DNA of 64,000 nt from UBA2137 sp963740205 (lineage in GTDB: Bacteria > Pseudomonadota > Alphaproteobacteria > Micavibrionales > Micavibrionaceae): NCBI GenBank assembly GCA_963740205.1, contig CAVUDD010000004.1, positions 124,001 to 188,000 on the forward strand, read 5' to 3'. The notes beneath the pieces were generated by a model. It was not told where the DNA came from. It did not search any database and was given only the letters and a program-made list of their open reading frames with translations. The position numbers were made by a program, and so were the translations under genes. Of this stretch, positions 18,017 to 27,120 are shown piece by piece. Position 1 is the stretch's first letter, and each line of letters begins with the position of its first letter.

Positions 18017-18508
18017 TTACTGCCCAGTAGAGCCAAATCCGCCTGCTCCACGATCTGTGTTTTCCAGATCATCGACTTCATCAAAAGAGATGTGTTCGTA
18101 TCTCGCAATAACCATTTGGGCGATACGCTGTCCACGCTCAATAGTAAAGGGCTCTTGCCCAAGATTGATAAGAATAACCTTTAATTCACCACGGTAATCG
18201 GCATCAATTGTACCTGGAGTATTTAGAACTGTAACGCCGTTTTTAGCGGCCAAGCCAGAGCGAGGGCGAATTTGAGCTTCAAATCCTGCAGGTAGAGCTA
18301 TGCCAATGCCTGTTGGTATAATCATACGTTCTCCCGGCTCAATTTCTACAGCCTCGTCTATGGCTGCTAATAAATCCATTCCAGCTGATTGCTGCGTTGC
18401 ATAGGCAGGAAGAGAGAGGCTTGCACCATGTGGAAATTTTTTTACTGCGACTTTGGCTTGAGTGCCGTCCGCGTAATTATTCTGCTGCAAGGATTGTGCT
18501 TGTGTCAT
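18017..18508 (-). CDS. dut: dUTP diphosphatase
   Basis: Hydrolyses dUTP to dUMP, supplying thymidylate synthesis and keeping uracil out of DNA. The five motifs of trimeric dUTPases are visible: SAGMDLLAA (1), RPRSGLAAKNGV (2), NTPGTIDADYRGE (3), IERGQRIAQMV (4) and the C-terminal arm DRGAGGFGSTGQ (5). Length 163 residues. GGAGAG lies just before the ATG. It overlaps the end of coaBC by 32 bases, so both are one transcriptional unit, a common alphaproteobacterial pair. Confidence 0.97.
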   Translation of the reverse strand: MTQAQSLQQNNYADGTQAKVAVKKFPHGASLSLPAYATQQSAGMDLLAAIDEAVEIEPGERMIIPTGIGIALPAGFEAQIRPRSGLAAKNGVTVLNTPGTIDADYRGELKVILINLGQEPFTIERGQRIAQMVIARYEHISFDEVDDLENTDRGAGGFGSTGQ

Positions 18509-19721
18509 TTCTCTCTCCGTTTTTTAATTCGTCTATGATTTTACTGACTAGTTTTTGTGCAATAGCGGATTTGGTCATTTGACCCCAATCGTCGTTTGAA
18601 CTTATACCCTGTTGGAATAGAATGACATAATTCTCATCTGTTCCGAAAACTTTTTTCTGAGAGGCTACGTTATTAGCTAAAAGCCAGTCACAACCTTTTT
18701 TATTAATTTTGTTCTTGGCATTTTGTTCCAAATTCTCTGTTTCTGCTGCAAACCCGATCACTAAGGAAGGTCGTCTTGAACTATGTTTGGAAATCTGTTG
18801 TAAGATATCAGGGTTTTCGGCAAATTCAATTTGTGGCGTGGCTTTATACTCTTTTTTAATTTTTTGCCCCGCGGTCATTTCTGCGCGCCAGTCAGATACA
18901 GCCGCAGCTCCTATGAAAATTTCACAAGGTAAGGCCGCTTCCGTAGCCTCAAGCATTTCTTGTGCCGTTTCTACACGTGTTACCTTGGCGACGGAAGGAG
19001 GAGGAATATTAACTGGACCAGTAATAAGATGAACATCGGCACCAGCCAGACTTAAAGCTTCAGCAATAGCCTGTCCTTGCTTTCCTGATGAACGATTACC
19101 AATAAAACGTACAGGGTCTATTGGTTCATAGGTAGGGCCGCTGGTAATAACGGCCCTCATTCCTTTTAAGGCATCTTTGTAGCGAAAGAAGTTTTCAATC
19201 CTGTCAAAAATTGCTTCTGGTTCGCTTAAACGTCCAATACCGTGCTCACCACAGGCCATATCTCCAGATTCTGGCCCACAGAATAAAAGCCCGCGGCTTC
19301 TCAAGGTTGTAATATTTTCCTTTGTGGCTTGATTATCCCACATCTTGTGATTCATGGCTGGTGCAACAAGTATAGGCTTATCAGATGCAAGAAGGCATGT
19401 GGAGGCCAAGTCATTTGCGTAGCCATGTGCCATCTTGGCGATAAAATCGGCACTTGCAGGTGCAACCACTATGAGATCAGTTTCACGGCTTAGGCGAATG
19501 TGCCCCATTTCTGTTTCGTCTTTTAGGGACCAAAGGTCTGTGAAAACCTCATTTTCGCATAATGCAGAGACGCTTAACGGGGTGACGAACTGTGCGCCTC
19601 CATTTGTAAGGATACAGTTAATATTTGCCTTTGCCTTTTTTAGGAAACGGATAAGCTCCAAAGACTTGTAAGCAGCAATGCCACCAGTTATGACCAGCAA
19701 TATGTTTTTATTTTCAAGCAT
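18477..19721 (-). CDS. coaBC: Bifunctional CoaBC (phosphopantothenoylcysteine decarboxylase/synthase)
   Basis: Two consecutive steps of coenzyme A synthesis. The N-terminal flavoprotein decarboxylase half shows LLVITGGIAAYKSLELIR, the catalytic-His region and the PAMNHKMW motif near residue 120. The C-terminal synthase half begins around residue 190 (VITSGPTYEPIDPVRFIGNRSSG) and carries the nucleotide-binding Lys-rich loop. Length 414 is close to normal. It overlaps dut. In many relatives ubiB lies between ubiE and this gene; here that place is taken by a small Ala/Glu-rich gene. Confidence 0.96.
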   Translation of the reverse strand: MLENKNILLVITGGIAAYKSLELIRFLKKAKANINCILTNGGAQFVTPLSVSALCENEVFTDLWSLKDETEMGHIRLSRETDLIVVAPASADFIAKMAHGYANDLASTCLLASDKPILVAPAMNHKMWDNQATKENITTLRSRGLLFCGPESGDMACGEHGIGRLSEPEAIFDRIENFFRYKDALKGMRAVITSGPTYEPIDPVRFIGNRSSGKQGQAIAEALSLAGADVHLITGPVNIPPPSVAKVTRVETAQEMLEATEAALPCEIFIGAAAVSDWRAEMTAGQKIKKEYKATPQIEFAENPDILQQISKHSSRRPSLVIGFAAETENLEQNAKNKINKKGCDWLLANNVASQKKVFGTDENYVILFQQGISSNDDWGQMTKSAIAQKLVSKIIDELKNGERNDTSTILAAE

Positions 19722-19754
19722 GGAATTATTTATAATTTAAATATTCTCAAAAAG

Positions 19755-19786
19755 AAACAGCCCTGCAATTTCTTGCAAGGCTGTTT
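19755..19786. terminator. Intrinsic terminator of the Ala/Glu-rich gene
   Basis: AAACAGCC (19755-19762) pairs with GGCTGTTT (19779-19786); the stem continues through TGCAA/TTGCA after one mismatch. The A/T ends give U-runs on both strands. It lies just past the stop of the minus-strand gene at 19820-20203 and upstream of coaBC, separating them. Confidence 0.75.
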
Positions 19787-19819
19787 AAATCTTTTCGATG
19801 TAAGTGGCGTTAGCCGAGA

Positions 19820-20203
19820 TTACATTTCTGTGTTTGTTTCAACTTCGATTTCTGTAGAAGTTTCACCAGAAGCAGGCTCTGTGCCTTCTGCAGAATCTTC
19901 GATTGCATCTGCTGTTGCTTCTGCGGCTTCTTCAGTTGCTTCAACTGTTGCTTCTGCAGCTTCTTCAGTTGCTTCAGCTGTTACTTCAGCGGCTTCTTCA
20001 GTTGCTTCAGCGGCATTGTCATACGCAGCAGCAGCTTCGTTTGATGCTTCATCAGACCAGTTACCGTTTTCTTCCATTGTGGCTTCTTCACCAGCTGCAG
20101 GAGCTAGATCGCCGTATTGTGATTCATCACTGCTGAAGTAACCGATGGCTGCGATAGCTACGATAACGGCTGCAGCAAGTGCTGTAAGTGTAGATTTATT
20201 CAT
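19820..20203 (-). CDS. Membrane-anchored Ala/Glu/Thr-rich repeat protein
   Basis: From the ATG at 20203, seven bases after a strong AGGAGAG site, the product is 127 residues: a single N-terminal hydrophobic segment (STLTALAAAVIVAIAAIGYF), probably an uncleaved anchor or signal, then repeats of EEAAEAT-/EATEEAAE-type units. The acidic Ala/Glu tract would form a long helix or stay disordered. An upstream in-frame ATG at 20227 overlaps the ribosome site and is unlikely. Its own terminator follows. No known family; possibly a periplasm-spanning or surface acidic stalk. Confidence 0.75.
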   Translation of the reverse strand: MNKSTLTALAAAVIVAIAAIGYFSSDESQYGDLAPAAGEEATMEENGNWSDEASNEAAAAYDNAAEATEEAAEVTAEATEEAAEATVEATEEAAEATADAIEDSAEGTEPASGETSTEIEVETNTEM

Positions 20204-20358
20204 AAGATTTCTCTCCTCTTGAGTCATTCTAGTTTTGTTAATGATGGCTTTTTAACGCTTTCTTATAGGTTTTGAAAGAGAAAACGTACAAAGACGTCAT
20301 CTATGTACATTAGTTTAATGACATAATGCAAGAAGTTTTTGCATAAGTCTTTTGGTTG

Positions 20359-21105
20359 TTATGCCCAGCCTTCGTGTACACAGACTATTCCCAGAGACAT
20401 TCTTTTATATTTCGCCTTAATAAACCCAGCATCCAGCATGCGTTTTTGCAAGTTCTCTGGTTTTGGGAATTTACGAATACTTTCAATTAAATATTGATAG
20501 CTATCTCTGTCTTTTGCGACCACTTCACCGATTTTCGGAATAACCTTGTCTGAATAGGCATTATAAAGCTTTGCGAGAAAGGGGTCATTGACATGTGAAA
20601 ACTCCAAACAATAAAAACGACCTCCTGGCTTGAGGACACGCACAGCATCTTTGAGTGCCTTATCTATATGCGTTACGTTACGCAAGCCAAAGGCAATTGT
20701 ATAAATATCATATGTATTATCGGGAAGGGGCAGGCTTTCTGCGTTTCCGCGCACCCAGTCAAAATTTTCAAAGTAACCAGTATCAATGGCTCGGGCTTTA
20801 CCTTCGTTAAGCATTTCCTGATTAATGTCACAAACAGTAATGGGGCTGCTTAAGTCTGTTGCATTCCTTAATCGAAAGGCTATATCTCCCGTGCCACCTG
20901 CCACATCCAGAATATGTTCGCCTTTTTTTGGACGTATCATGCGGATGAGCCTATCTTTCCATAAGCGATGCATTCCACCAGACATAAGGTCATTCATAAC
21001 ATCGTAATGCGAAGCAACACTGTCAAAAACACCAAGTACCCTGGATGTTTTTTGGGTTGGATTAACTTTCTCGTTACCAAACCATTCTTTTTCGGGGTTA
21101 TCCAT
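20359..21105 (-). CDS. ubiE: UbiE C-methyltransferase (ubiquinone biosynthesis)
   Basis: SAM-dependent methyltransferase acting on the quinone ring in ubiquinone (and menaquinone) synthesis. The family signatures are plain: FDSVASHYDVMNDLMSGGMH, the SAM-binding loop ILDVAGGTGDIAFRL, and YDIYTIAFGLRNVTH plus LEFSHV. Length 248 is normal. It is divergent from murJ with only 47 bases between the starts, so their promoters must overlap. Confidence 0.97.
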   Translation of the reverse strand: MDNPEKEWFGNEKVNPTQKTSRVLGVFDSVASHYDVMNDLMSGGMHRLWKDRLIRMIRPKKGEHILDVAGGTGDIAFRLRNATDLSSPITVCDINQEMLNEGKARAIDTGYFENFDWVRGNAESLPLPDNTYDIYTIAFGLRNVTHIDKALKDAVRVLKPGGRFYCLEFSHVNDPFLAKLYNAYSDKVIPKIGEVVAKDRDSYQYLIESIRKFPKPENLQKRMLDAGFIKAKYKRMSLGIVCVHEGWA

Positions 21106-21152
21106 GTGCGTGCCTCTAGTCCTGCAATTGGTGTCGTGATATGGAATAACAT

Positions 21153-22707
21153 ATGAAATTATTGAAAGCTATGGCAACTGTTGCGGGTTTGACTTTTGTT
21201 AGTCGATTGGCAGGTTTTTTAAGAGATGTTTTGACAGCAGCCTTCTTGGGCGCGGGCCCTATGGCTGATGCTTTCTTTGTTGCACTCAAACTTCCTAATC
21301 TTTTTCGTCGTGTAACAGCAGAAGGCGCATTCAGTGTATCCTTTGTTCCTTTGTATACGCGAACAATGGAGGAAGATGGGGAGGACAAAGCCGGCGAATT
21401 TGCTGGGCGCAGCTTCTCTATAATGCTGATAGCACTCAGCATATTTACTGTGATATTCATGATTGCGATGCCGTGGGTAATTGATGTTATAGCACCTGGC
21501 TTTCAAAATGATGCTGTGCGTTTCCCTCTGTCTGTAGAACTCTCAAGAATTACATTTCCTTACCTTCTTCTAATGTCGCTTACAGCGCTATTCGGTGGTG
21601 TTTTAAATGCCAATAATCGCTTTGCACCGTTTGCAGCCACACCCATTATCTTTAATTTATCATTGGTTTTAGCGTTGCTTTTTGGTTCAAAATATTTGCC
21701 TAGCGTAGGGCACGCAATGGCTTGGGGGATTACTGTATCTGGGGTATTACAGTTACTTTTTATGTGGTTTTTTATCCGTCGCCATAAAATAAAGTTCCAT
21801 ATCAAAAAACCTGAATTAACACCTCGCATAAAGAAACTTTTCAAACTGATGGGCCCCGGTGCATTAGGGGCAGGCGTTATGCATATCAATTTATTTGCGG
21901 ATATGATTATTGCCTCGCTTTTGCCAACGGGAGCTATTTCCTATCTCTATTACGCGGACAGACTCAACCAGCTGCCTTTGGGTATTGTTGGTATTGCTAT
22001 AGGAACAGCCTTACTACCCATGCTCTCACGGTCACTTGCCTCTGGAAATGCAGAAGAGTTCGAAAGATTTATATAATCGCTCTCTAGAATATTGTTTTAT
22101 GTTAGCTCTACCCGCAGCGGTTGCTCTATTCATTATCCCAACAAGTCTAATTACCGTGTTATTTGAACGTGGTGAATTTGGAGCGGATGATACAAAAATA
22201 ACAGCGCTTGTTCTTATGGGGTATTCGATTGGTTTACCTGCCTACATTGCCGTCAAAGTGTTTTCGACCGCCTTTTGGGCAAAAGAAGATACTTTGACAC
22301 CGGTGAAAATCTCAATATTTATCACTTTACTAAATATTGCCTTGGCTTTCACCTTGTCGCGGTTCTATGGAGTAGCAGGGATTGCCTTCGCGACTGGTTT
22401 TGTAGGATGGTTACAGCTTATTCTTTTGAAAATTAAACTGGGTGATACGGCACACGCCATTTTTGATGCACGCTTCAAAAGAAATATTTTAAAGATTTTT
22501 CTTGCAACCTTTGCTATGGGCGGTGTTTTATACGGTTTAACAACAGTAGTAAAAATAGAGAGTGGTGATGATCTATTTACAAAAATATTTGAACTATCTT
22601 TTTTGGTGGCCTCAGGCCTGATTTCATACGCTACAATTATCCTTATGACTGGTGCAATTAGAGTCACCGATTTTAAAAAATTCTTTATCAAGAGGTCTAA
22701 AAAATGA
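21153..22707 (+). CDS. murJ: Lipid II flippase MurJ (one-base frameshift)
   Basis: Flips the peptidoglycan precursor lipid II across the inner membrane. The first frame (to a TAA at 22074) carries the N-terminal MurJ motifs TFVSRLAGFLRDV, GAGPMADAFFVALKLPN and FRRVTAEGAFSVSFVP. The second (to 22707) continues with RSLEYCFMLALPAAVAL and VLFERGEFGADDT. They overlap at 22036-22076; one extra base there, for example in GAGTTC at 22056-22061, or at the TAA itself, explains the break. Corrected length is 517 residues with about 14 membrane helices, as expected. MurJ is essential, so this is either an error or recoding. trpS follows with a four-base overlap. Confidence 0.92.
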
Positions 22708-23711
22708 CAAAACGTATTTTGTCCTGCATGCAACCAACGAATAATCTCCATTTGGGAAATTATCTTGGTGCTTTAAAAAACTGGGTTAAATTACAAAGTG
22801 AGGATGCAGATTGTCTTTATGGTGTTGTGGATTTGCATGCGATTACAGCCAGCTATGATCCGCAAGCTCTAAAACAATCAACAAGAGAAATAGCTGCAGC
22901 CTATATCGCTGGCGGAATTGATCCGTCTAAATCAACATTATTTGTTCAATCATCTGTACCTGAGCATTCACAATTGATGTGGTTGTTCGCCACCATGACA
23001 CAAATGGGTAAATTGAACCGTATGACACAGTTCAAGGATAAGGCAGGAAAGAATGCTGAAAAAGCAGGTTTAGGTTTGTATTCCTATCCCGTTTTAATGG
23101 CGGCAGATATCCTTTTATACAAAGCAACGCATGTGCCAGTAGGTGATGATCAACGACAGCATCTTGAGCTTGCGCGTGAGATTGCGGGAACATTTAATCA
23201 CCGTTACGGAGAAGAATTCTTTCCGCAACCAGAGGCTTTTATATTGGGTGAGGGTGCGCGCGTCATGTCTTTAAAAGACGCCACACAAAAAATGAGCAAA
23301 TCAGCAGAATCCGATTTAAGCCGTATTAATCTTATTGATGATGCCGATACGATTGCCAAGAAAATCAGGAAGGCTAAAACTGATCCCGCACCATTACCTG
23401 AAAAACTAAAGGATCTGGAAGGGAGACCCGAGGCCAATAATCTTGTAACAATTTATGCTGCACTTTCGGATGTTTCAAGCGAAGTTGTTTTGAAGGAGTT
23501 TGGTGGAAAAGAATTCTCTGTATTCAAACCTGCTCTTGCAGATATGGCTGTTGCAAAGCTTGAGCCTATAACAAAACGTATGAGTGAGTTGATGGCAGAT
23601 ACAAGCGAAATTGATAGAATTCTTGAGAAAGGTGGTCAAAAGGCAAGAAGCATAGCCGCCCCTGTTCTCGAGGATACTATGCGTCTTATGGGCTTTTGGA
23701 ATTATGCGTAA
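22704..23711 (+). CDS. trpS: Tryptophanyl-tRNA synthetase
   Basis: Charges tRNA-Trp. Class I features are visible: the HIGH-type motif HLGN in PTNNLHLGNYLGAL (residues about 11-24), and the KMSKS loop QKMSKSAESD near residue 200. Length 335 is typical of bacterial TrpRS. The start overlaps the murJ stop (ATGA), a conserved murJ-trpS coupling in Alphaproteobacteria. Confidence 0.97.
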   Translation: MTKRILSCMQPTNNLHLGNYLGALKNWVKLQSEDADCLYGVVDLHAITASYDPQALKQSTREIAAAYIAGGIDPSKSTLFVQSSVPEHSQLMWLFATMTQMGKLNRMTQFKDKAGKNAEKAGLGLYSYPVLMAADILLYKATHVPVGDDQRQHLELAREIAGTFNHRYGEEFFPQPEAFILGEGARVMSLKDATQKMSKSAESDLSRINLIDDADTIAKKIRKAKTDPAPLPEKLKDLEGRPEANNLVTIYAALSDVSSEVVLKEFGGKEFSVFKPALADMAVAKLEPITKRMSELMADTSEIDRILEKGGQKARSIAAPVLEDTMRLMGFWNYA

Positions 23712-23736
23712 TTTTTTTGCAATTTATGGGAATTCA

Positions 23737-24393
23737 ATGCATCATACCTACATGAAATACTTAGTTCTCACAGCTTTTGTTCTTTTCTTCGCATCGCCTT
23801 CACAGGCTGAATATTTCGTGTGGAAGGATGCTGATACGGGCGTATTGCTGTCTTATCCCGATACGTGGAGGCAGGCACTTGATTATGCTGCAGATGAAAG
23901 GCTTGTTATTGAGGCACCTGGAACTGATCAGGCGCGTTGCAGTGTGAAGGCACGAGAAGATAGACGCTTTCTTGTTTACCCGCAAAGATATCGCGCCGCC
24001 ATACAAGAGCAAGCTTACAGCGAAGATTTCTGGAATGACTATCTGGCTTCGTATGATAATGTCGTCATCCACAATATGCAGGATGGAACAGGTTTGGGAC
24101 AAGCCTTCGCAAGTATGGTTACAGCCTCTTATATGACTGCGCACCCACTTAAAAATCAGCATAAAACTTCCATTGCCTCTGCTGGTCTTTACGGTGATAC
24201 AGCCTTTATTTACGAATGTTCTGCTTTGGCGCAGGCCTTTCCACAATATCAGGTGATTTTCCAAAGCATAATGAAGTCAATATCCTTTCCAAAGGCTTAT
24301 CACGAGTTACCTCAAGGAAATAATCTGGAAATGCAAAGAGGCGCTATTATTCAGACACGAGATCCTTCTGATAGATATACTGGCCAGTATTGA
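23737..24393 (+). CDS. Exported protein, unknown
   Basis: The product has a Sec signal peptide (KYLVLTAFVLFFASPSQA, cleavage before EYFVWKD). The mature part begins with a WKD...TGVLLSYPDTW segment, similar in style to short PsbP/DUF-type exported proteins, and contains two cysteines that could form a disulfide. I chose the ATG at 23737 (GGGA five bases upstream); an ATG at 23752 begins exactly at the signal peptide, and one at 23704 overlaps the trpS stop. Unknown function; co-directional with trpS and nfu. Confidence 0.7.
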   Translation: MHHTYMKYLVLTAFVLFFASPSQAEYFVWKDADTGVLLSYPDTWRQALDYAADERLVIEAPGTDQARCSVKAREDRRFLVYPQRYRAAIQEQAYSEDFWNDYLASYDNVVIHNMQDGTGLGQAFASMVTASYMTAHPLKNQHKTSIASAGLYGDTAFIYECSALAQAFPQYQVIFQSIMKSISFPKAYHELPQGNNLEMQRGAIIQTRDPSDRYTGQY

Positions 24394-24425
24394 TTTTCCA
24401 TGCAAAACACACTAAGTGCTAATGC

Positions 24426-24992
24426 ATGTTTATAGAGACAGAGCAAACCCCTAATCCCGAAACAATCAAATTTTTGCCTGGCAGAACATTGATAGAGAAG
24501 GGAAGTGCAGAATTTACGGATATTGATGAGGCAGAAAGATACTCACCTTTGGCTTTCCGATTACTTGCTCTTGGCGGAATTAAACAAGTGTTTATAGGAA
24601 GTGATTTTGTATCGGTTACAAAAGACACCACATGGGATTGGTCCGTTTTAAAGTCAACTATTCTTACGTCGCTTTTGCAGCATTTTACGTTCGAAGAGCC
24701 TGTTTTCCACGAAAGCTATTTCAAGAAGAACGAACCTAAAAGAGAATTGTCCTCTGAAGAGGCTGAAATCATAGATCAAATTCAGGAATTACTAGATGAA
24801 CGTATTCGCCCTGCAGTCGCACAAGACGGTGGAGATATTGAGTTTGATAATTTTACCAATGGTGTTTTGTATTTGAGAATGCGCGGTGCATGCGCTGGTT
24901 GTCCAAGCTCTAGCATGACTTTGAAGTCAGGCATAGAAAATATGATGAAACATTACATTCCCGAAGTGCAAGAAGTTCGCGAAAGCCTCTAG
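24426..24992 (+). CDS. NifU-like Fe-S scaffold protein (Nfu)
   Basis: Carrier that passes iron-sulfur clusters to target apoproteins. It has the N-terminal Nfu domain (TEQTPNPETIKFLPGR, residues about 3-90) and the C-terminal NifU domain with the cluster-binding CxxC in GACAGCPSSS near residue 158, preceded by RPAVAQDGGDIEF. The architecture matches mitochondrial NFU1 and its alphaproteobacterial relatives. Length 188 is normal. The trpS/nfu/tsaB neighbourhood is frequent in this class. Confidence 0.95.
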   Translation: MFIETEQTPNPETIKFLPGRTLIEKGSAEFTDIDEAERYSPLAFRLLALGGIKQVFIGSDFVSVTKDTTWDWSVLKSTILTSLLQHFTFEEPVFHESYFKKNEPKRELSSEEAEIIDQIQELLDERIRPAVAQDGGDIEFDNFTNGVLYLRMRGACAGCPSSSMTLKSGIENMMKHYIPEVQEVRESL

Positions 24993-25056
24993 TTCTTAAG
25001 GAACTTTATTCTTACTGTAGTGTTGATTAAGTATTAATTACAACACAGGGGAATTT

Positions 25057-25650
25057 ATGTCTAAATCAGCTCTTTCACAAACTGCATTCGAACAACTTTT
25101 TTCCGAAGCAAGAACATATAATGGTTGGCTTGATAAGGATATTGACAAAGATACGTTACATAAGCTCTACAACGCTGTGAAATGGGGACCAACTAGCGCT
25201 AATTGTTCTCCGGCACGCTTTATATTTATAAGAACTGATGAAGCTAGGGCTAAGCTAAAACCAACTCTGGATGATGGTAACGTCGATAAGACAATGGGTG
25301 CGCCTGTCACAGTCATTATAGCAAAAGATATGGAGTTTCATGAAAAGCTACCCCAGCTTTTCCCTCATGCAGATGCTAAAAGCTGGTTTGTAGGTAATGA
25401 CAAGTTAATTAAGGAAACAGCTTATCGTAATTCAGCACTCCAAGGGGCGTACCTCATTTTGGCAGCTCGTGCTTTGGGACTAGACTGTGGGCCACTTTCA
25501 GGTTTTGATAAAGATAAGGTCAAACAAGCATTTTTCCCTGATAAAAACTGGAAAGCTAATTTCCTGTGCAATATAGGTTACGGCGATCCAGAAAGTCTTT
25601 TTCCTCGCTCACCACGCCTTGGCTTTGACGAGGCTTGTGAAATCCTTTAA
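25057..25650 (+). CDS. Nitroreductase-family FMN oxidoreductase (RutE-like)
   Basis: A 197-residue member of the nitroreductase fold closest in pattern to the RutE/HadB (malonic semialdehyde reductase-like) group: KWGPTSANCSPARFIFI binds the FMN phosphate, followed by APVTVIIAKD and the C-terminal GPLSGFDKDKVKQAFFP and NIGYGDPESLFPRSPRL. It should be an FMN enzyme using NAD(P)H. No rut operon is nearby, so the in vivo substrate is unknown and the RutE name should not be taken literally. Confidence 0.88.
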   Translation: MSKSALSQTAFEQLFSEARTYNGWLDKDIDKDTLHKLYNAVKWGPTSANCSPARFIFIRTDEARAKLKPTLDDGNVDKTMGAPVTVIIAKDMEFHEKLPQLFPHADAKSWFVGNDKLIKETAYRNSALQGAYLILAARALGLDCGPLSGFDKDKVKQAFFPDKNWKANFLCNIGYGDPESLFPRSPRLGFDEACEIL

Positions 25651-25661
25651 AGCATTGAGGT

Positions 25662-26303
25662 ATGAATAAGCCTCTTAAAATACTGGCTATAGAGACTGCA
25701 CTTGATGGATGTGGCATAGGTGTCCTGTGTGATGAAGAAACAACCGTTTCCTATGAGTTTATGACAAGAGGGCAAGCCGAAGTTCTTATTCCTCGTATAC
25801 AAGAGTTGTTGAAAAGCAAAAATCTACAATTGTCGAATTTGGATGCCGTTACCGTAACTTTAGGCCCTGGAAGTTTCACAGGTTCACGTGTGGGGCTCGC
25901 AGCAGCTCAGGGCATATCTTATGCGGCCTCCATTCCTTGTTTTGGATATTCAACATTGGAAATTGTTTCTCTGTGTGAGGAGGGCAAGGTTGCTATTGGT
26001 CTCGATAGTAAGCGTGGCGATGTCTTCTTTCAAATGTTTGATAGAGAAAAACAGCCAATACTAGAGCCAACAATATTGTCTTATGAAGAAGTGGAAGCTC
26101 TTTCTGAAAACGCTACATTGCTTACTAATATTAGCCACTTAAATGGAAACTCATTAAAAGGGGAAAAGGTCGTCGAAAAGTTGCTTTTAAAAGCAAAAGA
26201 AGATTTTAAGGCAGGAAATATCCAAGATAATCATGTTTCGCCAATATACCTGCGTGATGCCGAGGTTTCAAAATCCAAAACAAAATATCGTGAGATTGGT
26301 TAA
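25662..26303 (+). CDS. tsaB: tRNA t6A synthesis protein TsaB
   Basis: Partner of TsaD in making threonylcarbamoyladenosine at position 37 of tRNAs that read ANN codons. ASKHA-fold features are visible at the N-terminus (ILAIETALDGCGIGVL) and in TVTLGPGSFTGSRVGLAAAQG near residue 67. Length 213. Often followed by rimI in relatives; here it meets convergent proC instead, with a four-base overlap of the stop codons. Confidence 0.94.
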   Translation: MNKPLKILAIETALDGCGIGVLCDEETTVSYEFMTRGQAEVLIPRIQELLKSKNLQLSNLDAVTVTLGPGSFTGSRVGLAAAQGISYAASIPCFGYSTLEIVSLCEEGKVAIGLDSKRGDVFFQMFDREKQPILEPTILSYEEVEALSENATLLTNISHLNGNSLKGEKVVEKLLLKAKEDFKAGNIQDNHVSPIYLRDAEVSKSKTKYREIG

Positions 26304-27103
26304 TTAGCCAATTCTTGGGCACGCTTGTAGGCGCTCTTTACGGCCTCATTATATATCTGTGGTAATCTCCCTAATAAAACATCGAGGGCGGCCTCTGTTG
26401 TCCCGCCAGGACTAGTGACCTCGTTGCGTAATTCAAGAGGAGTTTTGTTTTCTTGTCTCTCTGCAAGTGCAGCTGCCCCCACCAATGTTTGTCTGGCAAG
26501 TTGAACACTTTCCTCTTCGGTAAGACCGATTGCTTGGCCTGCGGCACTAAGTGACTCAACTGTCATAAAAAAATAGGCAGGCCCACTCCCTGATACACAT
26601 GTAGAGGCATCAATTTTGGCATTACCATTTACCCATAAAGTAGCGCCTCCATTAGCAAACAGTTTGTCGACGAAAGCTTTTTCCTTTTCATTAACACAGG
26701 AATTGGAAAAAAGAGTTGTGACGCCCTTACCAGTTGTTATGGCTGTGTTGGGCATTGCTCGAATAATCTTATGATTTTCACCGTCAAGATAGGAATTGAG
26801 AATATCCGTAGAAATCCCGGCAAGCGTAGAGATTATAAGTGTATTTTCACTTATTAAGTTTGAAAGGTTGGCACAAACTTCCATTGCCATTTGTGATTTT
26901 ACGGCAAGAAGAATAATATCAGGTTTTTCTTTTAAGTCTTTAAAATCGGTAACATAGCCGTCGTAAAATTCCCTTAAATCACCGGAAGGTGCAGAGGGCT
27001 TTAAAATTGTAATTTTGGAGAATTCTTGACGCTGTTTTTGGAGGCTTTTCAAAATTGCGGAACCCATATTTCCGCATCCTACGCACAATAAAGAAAAGGC
27101 CAT
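26300..27103 (-). CDS. proC: Pyrroline-5-carboxylate reductase
   Basis: Last step of proline synthesis, NAD(P)H-dependent. Rossmann motif VGCGNMGSAI at residues 8-17, the AVKSQ and RAMPNTA segments, and the C-terminal signature GSGPAYFFMTVESL with EVTSPGGTTEAAL are all present. Length 267 is normal. It heads away from a ybjN-like and a ubiK-like gene on the same strand (17 bases from the former), an order often seen in Alphaproteobacteria. Confidence 0.96.
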   Translation of the reverse strand: MAFSLLCVGCGNMGSAILKSLQKQRQEFSKITILKPSAPSGDLREFYDGYVTDFKDLKEKPDIILLAVKSQMAMEVCANLSNLISENTLIISTLAGISTDILNSYLDGENHKIIRAMPNTAITTGKGVTTLFSNSCVNEKEKAFVDKLFANGGATLWVNGNAKIDASTCVSGSGPAYFFMTVESLSAAGQAIGLTEEESVQLARQTLVGAAALAERQENKTPLELRNEVTSPGGTTEAALDVLLGRLPQIYNEAVKSAYKRAQELAN

Positions 27104-27120
27104 AATTTATTCCAGTATGA

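Noticed and set aside
19903..20141. Leu- or Ala/Ser-rich plus-strand frames opposite the Ala/Glu-rich gene
   Set aside because: Low-complexity antisense of a GCN/GAN codon repeat; no ribosome site.
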